Shown piece after piece: positions 1-4,974 of a DNA stretch of 5,132 nucleotides. The position numbers and the translations under genes are program-made. The stretch is from an uncultured Aquificaceae bacterium (GTDB taxonomy: Bacteria; Aquificota; Aquificia; Aquificales; Aquificaceae). The stretch spans positions 1 through 5,132 of the forward strand of contig CALLAD010000120.1 of assembly GCA_938002625.1 (NCBI GenBank), given 5' to 3'. Under the pieces are notes generated by a model. That model had not been told where the DNA came from and did not search any database. It saw only the letters and a list, made by a program, of their open reading frames with translations. Every line of letters starts with the position of its first letter. Positions within the stretch are counted from its first letter, which is position 1.

Positions 1-722
1 AAGGGGTAGACACAACCCACAATCCAGAGTTTACTATGCTTGAGTTTTATGCTGCCTACTGGGATTATGAAGATCTTATGAACTTTACTGAAAAACTCCT
101 TACCCATGTGCTCCTTTCCACCCTTGGCACCCTTAAGCTTATGTACAAAGGTAGAGAAATAAACTTTACACCCCCATATAGAAGGTATAGATACTTTGAT
201 TTACTACAAGAAAAGACGGGCAAGGATAAAGATTTCTTTTTAAGGGATTTGGAGGGTCTTAAAAGATTGGCAAAGGACGTAGGAGTGCAGAAGGTAGAAA
301 GTCTTACTCATGCAAAGCTTATTGATAAGGTTTTTGACCTTCTTGTAGAGGATGAGCTTTGGGATCCTTGTTTTGTGGTTGATTTTCCAAAAATACTTTC
401 CCCCCTTGCAAAAACCCACCGAAAAGATCCAGACCTTGTGGAACGTTTTGAACTTTTTGCAATAGGAAAAGAAATTGCCAACGCGTATACGGAGCTTAAC
501 GACCCAGAAGAACAGAAGGAAAGATTTTTAGAGCAGCTTAAAGAGAAAGAAATGGGAGATGAAGAAGCTATGGAAATGGATGAAGACTTTATTACAGCGC
601 TCCAGTATGGCATGCCACCTACTGGTGGAGAAGGTATAGGCATAGATAGGCTTGTTATGATTCTGGCTAATGTTGATTCCATAAGGGAAGTTATATTATT
701 CCCTGCATTGAGGAGAACATGA
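1..722 (+). CDS. lysS: Lysyl-tRNA synthetase, class II, C-terminal half (5' end outside window)
   Basis: Cytoplasmic enzyme that charges tRNA-Lys using ATP. Only the last 240 or so codons are present. The frame is open from base 3 and reads GVDTTHNPEFTMLEFY, the segment that follows the class II motif 2 Arg-Asn-Glu, so the ATG at 36 is an internal Met and not the start. Downstream are the usual LysRS blocks: SPLAK followed by RFELFAIGKEIANAYTELND (near 400-500), GDEEAMEMDEDFITALQYG, and motif 3 GIGIDRLVMI followed by REVILFPALR at the extreme C-terminus (about 621-714). Alignment from memory with E. coli LysS is continuous, with no frameshift or large insertion, so the catalytic core appears intact. 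The end (ALRRT, TGA at 720-722) lies in the next gene's start region, and the Shine-Dalgarno of that gene is formed by the last lysS codons. Identity is secure; lysS rather than another class IIb synthetase (Asn/Asp) is indicated by the NPEFTMLE and GIGIDRL segments. Confidence 0.96.
   Translation, partial: GVDTTHNPEFTMLEFYAAYWDYEDLMNFTEKLLTHVLLSTLGTLKLMYKGREINFTPPYRRYRYFDLLQEKTGKDKDFFLRDLEGLKRLAKDVGVQKVESLTHAKLIDKVFDLLVEDELWDPCFVVDFPKILSPLAKTHRKDPDLVERFELFAIGKEIANAYTELNDPEEQKERFLEQLKEKEMGDEEAMEMDEDFITALQYGMPPTGGEGIGIDRLVMILANVDSIREVILFPALRRT
710..715 (+). promoter_or_regulatory. Shine-Dalgarno GAGGAG inside the end of lysS
   Basis: GAGGAG occupies 710-715, in the last lysS codons. It lies 3 nt before the ATG at 719 and 6 nt before the ATG at 722. 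Usual spacing (about 5-9 nt) favours 722 as the real start of the downstream reductase. That would make the junction TGATG, a 1-nt overlap, instead of the 4-nt ATGA overlap given by 719. Confidence 0.7.
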
Positions 723-1453
723 TGGAATTGGAAAAAAAGCCAATAAGGGAATTTGTTGGGAAGGTTATCCGTATAATAGATGAAACCCCATCAACTAAAA
801 CCTTGGTTTTTGATATAAAAGGAATAGACTTTGATTTTTACCCTGGGCAGTATGTGATGTTAAATGTTCCTTACGAAGGAGAGATATTAAAAAGGGCTTA
901 CTCTATAGCAAGCCCACCCACACAGAAGGATAGCTTGGAGCTTACCATAAAAAGGGTGCCCAACGGCAAAGCCTCTGTTGTTCTCACGGAAAGGGTAAAG
1001 GTGGGAGATGAGTTTTTAATAAAGGGCCCTTACGGGAAATTTATATGGGTGCCCCAAATGGGCACAAACCTTATACTAATAGGTGCAGGGAGTGGCATAG
1101 TTCCCCTTATGTGCATTCTAAGATATATAGCCTCCGCAAAGCTTGAACATGTAAAAGCTACCCTTCTCTATTCCAACACCCATTATGAAGAAATCATATA
1201 CAGAGAAGAGCTTGAGCAATTAAATACCTTATCCAACATAAGGATAGTTCATACCCTCACACGATCCCATCCACCCAATTGGAAGGGTTACACGGGAAGG
1301 ATAAACCATGAGATGATATTAAGGGAAGTAGAAAACATACCCACAAACCTTTATTATCTTTGCGGACCACCCCAGTTTGTGGATGATATAGCAAACATAC
1401 TAACTGACCTTGGAGTAGACAAAGGGCAGATAAAAAAAGAAAAGTACGATTAA
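719..1453 (+). CDS. FAD/NAD(P)-binding oxidoreductase, ferredoxin-NADP reductase superfamily
   Basis: Two-domain flavoprotein reductase of 244 residues, probably soluble, moving electrons between NAD(P)H and a small carrier or partner protein. The N-terminal FAD-binding barrel (about 8-110) has YPGQY (41-45), the flavin-binding RAYS (59-62) and GPYGKF (103-108). The C-terminal nucleotide-binding domain (about 115-244) has the glycine-rich GAGSGIVPL (122-130), YSN (151-153) and the CGPP motif (215-218) with its Cys. There is no 2Fe-2S ferredoxin domain at either end (no CxxxxCxxC cluster), unlike phenol- or benzoate-dioxygenase reductases, so the redox partner must be a separate protein. Partner and NADH/NADPH preference cannot be read from sequence. 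The start is 719 or, by Shine-Dalgarno spacing, 722; the protein begins with two Met either way. It overlaps lysS and is probably coupled to it, although I see no functional link. Its TAA is shared with the convergent gene downstream. Confidence 0.9.
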   Translation: MMELEKKPIREFVGKVIRIIDETPSTKTLVFDIKGIDFDFYPGQYVMLNVPYEGEILKRAYSIASPPTQKDSLELTIKRVPNGKASVVLTERVKVGDEFLIKGPYGKFIWVPQMGTNLILIGAGSGIVPLMCILRYIASAKLEHVKATLLYSNTHYEEIIYREELEQLNTLSNIRIVHTLTRSHPPNWKGYTGRINHEMILREVENIPTNLYYLCGPPQFVDDIANILTDLGVDKGQIKKEKYD

Positions 1454-2217
1454 GAAATACTTTCAAGCAATTTAAGATTTCTATAAGCCCTTTCCACGCT
1501 GTTTCTGTCAAAGTTCCCTCTTAGGAAATCCCTTAACATAAGGCTTAGCTTATCTCTCTTTTCTTCCCTTACAAGCCTACCATTTTGATAAACCTTTTCT
1601 TCTCCAAAGTCAAGGGTTAGGGAGTCATCTATATGCCATACCCTTTTGGGTTCTGGATGTTCCCAAGCGGTTCTTATTCTAAAGGGCACTTCCTCTATAT
1701 AACCTTCCAAGGTCCATATACTATCTTCTATTTTTAGATTGATTAGTCTTATATCCTTTGATATCCTTTGGAGTAGGTAAAGGTCATGCCAAGCTAAATC
1801 CCAAAGGGGAGAGATATAGCCCCTTCCCCTTCCAAGCCTTTCTATTTCTATGCTTTTCTTTGGTTTTCTTAGGTATTCTGTGCATACGGAGTAGCTTTCC
1901 ACCTCCGATATGTAGAGGTATTCGCTATCCTTTATTTGTTCAAACTCCACACTGTTGAGGGCTGGTGGCTTTTCCAGAAGTACGGGTATTCCCTTATTTA
2001 AAAACTCCTTGGCTACTTTTACGTGCTCCCTTGGATCTATGGCCACTATAACGGCTCGCACCTCCTCCTCCACATCACCAAAATGGCAATAGAAGGGATA
2101 GGGCTTTTTTTCCTTTGAAGGGTCTATATCGCAGAGAACAAGCTTTTCACCCATTTGCTCCAATTTCCAGAAATATTTATTTCCCATATTCCCAAGGCCT
2201 ATTAAAAGCACATGCAT
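1450..2217 (-). CDS. Short Gfo/Idh/MocA-family NAD(P)-dependent oxidoreductase
   Basis: 255-residue dehydrogenase-like protein. The N-terminal Rossmann fold opens at residue 3 with VLLIGLGNMG (dinucleotide loop GLGNMG, 7-12) and an acidic CDID (29-32) after the second strand, which would favour NAD(H). The family hallmark EKP is present as LLEKPP (81-85, Lys83), and the catalytic His/Asp region reads WDLAWHDL (139-146, His144). Members usually have 320-400 residues; here the C-terminal sheet domain is trimmed, with a basic helical tail (220-255). The family acts on sugars, sugar nucleotides, inositol, biliverdin and others; the substrate cannot be told here. It is a lone minus-strand gene between two plus-strand blocks. 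It overlaps the reductase by 4 bp at its 3' end and faces resB across 31 bp. No Shine-Dalgarno precedes the ATG at 2217, but the Rossmann strand begins immediately after it, so the start is credible. It contains a perfect 10-bp tandem repeat (1751-1770). Confidence 0.87.
   Translation of the reverse strand: MHVLLIGLGNMGNKYFWKLEQMGEKLVLCDIDPSKEKKPYPFYCHFGDVEEEVRAVIVAIDPREHVKVAKEFLNKGIPVLLEKPPALNSVEFEQIKDSEYLYISEVESYSVCTEYLRKPKKSIEIERLGRGRGYISPLWDLAWHDLYLLQRISKDIRLINLKIEDSIWTLEGYIEEVPFRIRTAWEHPEPKRVWHIDDSLTLDFGEEKVYQNGRLVREEKRDKLSLMLRDFLRGNFDRNSVERAYRNLKLLESIS
1751..1770. repeat. Perfect 10-bp tandem duplication within the dehydrogenase gene
   Basis: ATATCCTTTG occurs twice head to tail (1751-1760 and 1761-1770). 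On the coding (minus) strand it encodes the QRISKDI stretch, about residues 150-156. Because the unit is 10 bp, gain or loss of one copy would shift the frame. Only two copies are present and the reading frame is intact. Confidence 0.8.
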
Positions 2218-2231
2218 AAAAGGAAATTTTA
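2218..2231 (-). promoter_or_regulatory. Possible -10 element and near-leaderless start for the dehydrogenase gene
   Basis: Read on the minus strand, TAAAAT (2231-2226, five of six matches to TATAAT) is followed by TTCCTTTT and then the ATG at 2217. An alternative hexamer, TATAGT, lies at 2237-2232. With TAAAAT the transcript would start at or within a base or two of ATG. No Shine-Dalgarno and no clear -35 are visible. The region is A+T-rich, so chance matches are likely. Confidence 0.35.
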
Positions 2232-2233
2232 AC

Positions 2234-2248
2234 TATATTTTTCCTAAT
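2234..2248 (+). promoter_or_regulatory. Possible -10 element and near-leaderless start for resB
   Basis: TATATT at 2234-2239 is followed by TTTCCTAAT and then the resB ATG at 2249, a 9-nt gap that would put transcription start very close to the AUG. There is no Shine-Dalgarno in the usual place: AGGAAA at 2221-2226 is 22 nt upstream, which is too far. No good -35 is seen about 17 bp upstream. Confidence 0.38.
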
Positions 2249-3925
2249 ATGGTGGCTATAAATCGCCCTTTTCAAAACTATGCCCTTTTGGTAATTTCTT
2301 TTCTTATTCTTGTTGGTGTCCTTATAGTTGGTCTTTTCCACCTTGAAGAGCGGGGAATTATATATTTTGCCCTGCTTGGCGGCAGTCTGGCACTCTTTAG
2401 CTTTGCCCTTGTTCTTTATCTATATGGTGTTTACTTATACTTGAGGGAAGAATATTCCAAAAGAAAAAACTTTTTATCCTTTGTTTTTGACTTCTTTGCG
2501 GATATTCGCCTTGCCATCTTCATAATGATAGTGCTTGGAATACTTTCTATGGTTGGTTCCACTTATATTCAACAAAATCAGCCCATTGAATTTTATCTTG
2601 ATGTTTTTGGGGCAGATCTGGGTTATTGGTTTTGGAGGTTATGGTTTACCGACCTTTTCCGTTCGTGGTATTATATAGGGCTTATAGTACTTCTTGCCAT
2701 AAACCTTATTGCTTGTTCTTATAAGAGGCTTCCGAGGGTTTGGCTTCAAACCTTTACAAAGGAAAGGTTTCAGAAGCTTGATGAAAATATGGAAAGGCAT
2801 CTAAAAGCCCTTTCCTTAAAGGTTAACCCTTCCGAGGATAGAATAGCCAAATTCCTCATAGGTATGAGCTTTAAGGTTTATATGGAAAAGGAGGGAGAAA
2901 AAACTTACTTTTATGGGGAAAAGGGTAGATATTCTCGGCTTGGTGTTTATGTGGTTCATATAGGCCTTTTGGTCATAATGGCTGGAGCTCTTATTGATGC
3001 CCTATGGGGCGTAAGGGGAAGCCTTATAGTTCCAGAAGGATCTAAAAGCGATACCCTTATAATCCCATCAAAAGAGAAGGCCATAAAGCTGCCTTTTCAA
3101 ATAGAGGTGGAAAAATTTAGGATAGTTTCCTATCAAGAGGAGTTTGAAAGAAAAGGTAAACAAAGGGAAACGCCTTTTAAGGATGCTATAGCAAGCTTTG
3201 AAAGCGATATAAAAATTATACAAGATGGAAAGGTAGTGGCACAAGGAATGACCGCCGTAAACGACCCTTTTGATTTTGGCACTTACAGAATATTTCAAGC
3301 CACTTACGGGCTTACAGGTTCCGCTGGCAGAGTAAAAATAGCCATATTTGATAAAAGCTTGGCACCTACAGATCCGCAAAAGGCTTTTATAGGAGAAGTG
3401 GAGCTTAAAGCCAATGGAGTTTCCGAGTTTAAAAACATGCTCCTTTCCATAGATAGGTCTACACTTAACATAGAAGACGAAGAAAAAGGTTTTGAAGGAG
3501 AGTTAAAGCCCGCTTTGGCAATAAAAGTACTTATGGAGGGTAAAGATTACACCATTCCAGTTGTTTATTCCCCAGAACTAACCATATTTGCCCAAAGAAT
3601 GGTTCCAGAGCTTGAGGATTTTCCATACTTTTTCTTTTTGGTGGATTTTGAACCTCAATATTTTAGTGGTTTGCAAGTATCACGCCAACCAGGTACACCC
3701 ATAATATGGCTTGGCTCCATATTGGTGGTGGGTGGTATGATCATTGCCTTTTACACGGTCCATCGCAAAATATGGGCAAGGTTAGAGGGAGATACCTTAA
3801 GGATTGCCTTTTGGTCCCATAAGTTTAAAGAGGAATTTAGCAAAAGCTTTTTGAAATCTTTGGAGGAACTAAGAAATGAAAATATTGCTCATGGACAAAA
3901 ACTTATTGCTGATAAGCAAGATTAA
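2249..3925 (+). CDS. resB: ResB/CcsB (Ccs1) cytochrome c biogenesis membrane protein
   Basis: Membrane subunit of System II cytochrome c maturation. ResB (CcsB) works with the WWD-domain protein ResC (CcsA) to deliver heme across the membrane and attach it to CxxCH apocytochromes. 558 residues. Hydrophobic segments lie near 11-30, 37-64, 86-105, 138-156, 231-250 and 484-504. The core begins at FFADIRLAIF (82-91) and GSTYIQQNQP (103-112), typical of ResB. Residues 225-250 carry KGRYSRLGVYVVHIGLLV with His237, a conserved His-Leu/Ile-Gly position. A large outer loop (about 255-480) includes YRIFQATYG (346-354). The last helix begins PGTPIIWLG (481-489) and contains His504. The first two helices precede the usual core. 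No Shine-Dalgarno supports the ATG at 2249, but no later Met occurs before residue 92, so this start is kept. The 3' end overlaps the next gene by 50 nt. No ccsA/resC lies in the window. Confidence 0.92.
   Translation: MVAINRPFQNYALLVISFLILVGVLIVGLFHLEERGIIYFALLGGSLALFSFALVLYLYGVYLYLREEYSKRKNFLSFVFDFFADIRLAIFIMIVLGILSMVGSTYIQQNQPIEFYLDVFGADLGYWFWRLWFTDLFRSWYYIGLIVLLAINLIACSYKRLPRVWLQTFTKERFQKLDENMERHLKALSLKVNPSEDRIAKFLIGMSFKVYMEKEGEKTYFYGEKGRYSRLGVYVVHIGLLVIMAGALIDALWGVRGSLIVPEGSKSDTLIIPSKEKAIKLPFQIEVEKFRIVSYQEEFERKGKQRETPFKDAIASFESDIKIIQDGKVVAQGMTAVNDPFDFGTYRIFQATYGLTGSAGRVKIAIFDKSLAPTDPQKAFIGEVELKANGVSEFKNMLLSIDRSTLNIEDEEKGFEGELKPALAIKVLMEGKDYTIPVVYSPELTIFAQRMVPELEDFPYFFFLVDFEPQYFSGLQVSRQPGTPIIWLGSILVVGGMIIAFYTVHRKIWARLEGDTLRIAFWSHKFKEEFSKSFLKSLEELRNENIAHGQKLIADKQD
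3862..3866 (+). promoter_or_regulatory. Shine-Dalgarno GGAGG within resB for the receiver-like gene
   Basis: GGAGG at 3862-3866 is followed by nine bases and then ATG at 3876. This fixes the start of the small downstream gene inside resB, not at the second in-frame ATG (3891), and shows that the 50-nt overlap is real and not an annotation artefact. Confidence 0.75.
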
Positions 3926-4178
3926 GTCTTCATTGAGGGATTATGAAGTTAGAATTGGCAATGAATACCAAGGTGAAGACTTAGTTTTGATAAATCTTGA
4001 ACAGTTTCCGCCCGATATGATAAAGAAGATAAAAGAAGCTGGAGCAAAGGTTATTGCCTACTGTGGACATAAAAGATCAGACCTTATGAAAGTAGCCAAG
4101 GAATCTGGAGCAGATATGGTGCTTCCAAACAGTCAGATTGTTCATGTAAGTGATTTTTTAAAGGTTCTTTTTAAATAG
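3876..4178 (+). CDS. Small receiver-like protein lacking the phosphoacceptor Asp (pseudo-receiver)
   Basis: 100-residue stand-alone protein resembling the CheY/receiver fold but shorter than the usual 115-125 residues. It has MKILLMDKN (1-9, keeping one acidic residue of the metal pocket at Asp7), a second strand near 23-28 (YEVRIG), and DLVLINLEQFPPD (35-47). The phosphoacceptor Asp of DLVLLDL is replaced by Asn40. Next come KVIAYCGHK (58-66) and the typical receiver helix and strand AKESGADMVLP (74-84); the conserved Lys of the K-P motif is missing (VLPNS). Phosphorylation by a histidine kinase is therefore unlikely, and a binding or adaptor role is more plausible. There is no output domain. 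The gene starts inside resB behind a good Shine-Dalgarno and is probably translationally coupled to it; moaC follows after 31 bp. The pseudo-receiver call rests on pattern only and a Rossmann-like fold of another kind is possible; that it is a real gene is well supported by its start signal and composition. Confidence 0.75.
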   Translation: MKILLMDKNLLLISKIKSSLRDYEVRIGNEYQGEDLVLINLEQFPPDMIKKIKEAGAKVIAYCGHKRSDLMKVAKESGADMVLPNSQIVHVSDFLKVLFK

Positions 4179-4193
4179 TTCTTTAAGTTGATT

Positions 4194-4209
4194 TATTATT
4201 TTTTCTACC
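4194..4209 (+). promoter_or_regulatory. Possible -10 element and leaderless start for moaC
   Basis: The 31-bp gap after the receiver-like gene is T-rich and has no Shine-Dalgarno. TATTAT (4194-4199) lies 10 nt before the moaC ATG, followed by TTTTTCTACC. The layout parallels the resB start (TATATT, then TTTCCTAAT, then ATG). No convincing -35 is visible. A 6-bp inverted repeat (TTAAAG 4158-4163, CTTTAA 4181-4186) with a 17-nt loop is too weak to call a terminator. Confidence 0.33.
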
Positions 4210-4974
4210 ATGAGAAAAATAGACGTAAGCTCAAAGCCAGAGACTCTTAGAAGTGCCAAAGGATATGGAAGGATTAGGTTAAAAAGGGAAACCATAGAAG
4301 CTATAAAGAAGGGTAAGGTGCCAAAGGGAGATGTGCTTTCTGCCTGTAAGCTTGCTGGTATTATGGCAAGTAAAAAAACTCCTGAACTTCTTCCCTTTTG
4401 TCATCCAGTAAGTTTTGATTACGTGGAAATAGAGCTAAGGGTTGGCGAGGATTTTATAGAAGTTTTCTCCCATGTAAAGGGTTTGGGTAGAACAGGATAT
4501 GAAATGGAAGCTCTCACATCGGTTAGTGCCTCTTTGCTTACCATATACGATATGTGTAAAGGCATGGATGATAGCATGGTTATAGAGGAGATAAGGCTTA
4601 TAGAAAAAAGAGGTGGAAAATCCCAATGGTCAAAATCCTTAGAGGGTGTAAAAATCAAGGTACTTTCTGAATGTGGTATGAAGGAGTTTATAGAGGGTAA
4701 ACTTACGAATCTTGGAGCCGTGGTGGTAGAAGATGATTACCAAGTGCTTGTAAGCACTCAAAGATTGGAACTCTCCGAGATTTGGGGCATTTCTTATGCT
4801 ATAAATCAAAAACTCTTTTCCCTTTTGCCCCAAGTTTTAAGGGAGGGCGTAAAAGTAGGGATTTTTGAGGATAAACCTTGTATAGAAATACAACCCAATA
4901 GGGAGGTTATAGAAACCTTCCTTGAAAATTTTGGAGGTCTTATAGGAAGCTGGATAAATGGAAAAATTATATAG
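4210..4974 (+). CDS. moaC: Cyclic pyranopterin monophosphate synthase MoaC with extra C-terminal domain
   Basis: MoaC, with MoaA, converts GTP to cyclic pyranopterin monophosphate, the first stage of molybdenum cofactor synthesis, in the cytoplasm. Residues 1-143 are a complete MoaC. They include IDVSSKPETLRSA (4-16), KGDVL with Lys39 (39-43), LLPFCHPV with His65 (60-67), GYEMEALT with Glu98-Met99-Glu100 (96-103), TIYDMCK with Asp114 and Lys117 (111-117), and RGGKS (134-138). By spacing, Lys39, His65, Glu98, Glu100, Asp114 and Lys117 correspond to E. coli Lys51, His77, Glu112, Glu114, Asp128 and Lys131, so the active site looks intact. MoaC is normally about 160 residues; this protein has 254, and 144-254 is an additional alpha/beta region whose pattern (GVKIKVLS, then LGAVVVEDD, then YQVLVST, then a terminal IEIQPNREVIETFLENF) recalls a shortened MoaB/MogA domain lacking its glycine-rich TGGTG site. 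The start is fixed by homology even though no Shine-Dalgarno precedes it. Confidence 0.93.
   Translation: MRKIDVSSKPETLRSAKGYGRIRLKRETIEAIKKGKVPKGDVLSACKLAGIMASKKTPELLPFCHPVSFDYVEIELRVGEDFIEVFSHVKGLGRTGYEMEALTSVSASLLTIYDMCKGMDDSMVIEEIRLIEKRGGKSQWSKSLEGVKIKVLSECGMKEFIEGKLTNLGAVVVEDDYQVLVSTQRLELSEIWGISYAINQKLFSLLPQVLREGVKVGIFEDKPCIEIQPNREVIETFLENFGGLIGSWINGKII
4944..4949 (+). promoter_or_regulatory. Shine-Dalgarno AGGAAG within moaC for the dprA-like gene
   Basis: AGGAAG at 4944-4949 is followed by eight bases and then ATG at 4958, inside the last moaC codons. It supports a 17-nt overlap (4958-4974) and coupled translation. A GGAGG at 4933-4937 is too far (20 nt) to serve this start. Confidence 0.65.

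Noticed and set aside
308..682. Minus-strand open frame of 124 codons opposite lysS
   Set aside because: The translation is a low-complexity Ser-rich string, as expected for the reverse of a Glu/Lys-rich coding region, and lysS is unambiguous on the other strand.
1431..1463. Possible intrinsic terminator for the minus-strand dehydrogenase (AAAGTA 1441-1446 pairing with TACTTT 1458-1463, then a T run on the minus strand from 1438 to 1432)
   Set aside because: The stem has six pairs with only one G-C and an 11-nt loop, too weak for a convincing intrinsic terminator; the T run is simply the reverse of Lys codons.
1421..1493. 7-bp inverted repeat AAAGGGC (1421-1427) / GCCCTTT (1487-1493)
   Set aside because: The spacer is 59 nt and both arms lie in coding sequence; AAAGGG/CCCTTT words are common in this window.
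1257..1511. Minus-strand open frame across the reductase/dehydrogenase junction
   Set aside because: It overlaps two well-supported genes, shows no recognisable domain and no ribosome-binding site.
3068..3379. Minus-strand open frame inside resB
   Set aside because: It is a Tyr/Phe/Cys-rich shadow of the ResB outer loop with no motif.
4158..4186. Hairpin TTAAAG/CTTTAA at the end of the receiver-like gene as a terminator
   Set aside because: The six-pair A/T-dominated stem with a 17-nt loop would be very unstable, especially in a thermophile.
4419..4833. Three minus-strand open frames inside moaC
   Set aside because: They lie opposite the conserved MoaC motifs and overlap one another, so they are shadows.
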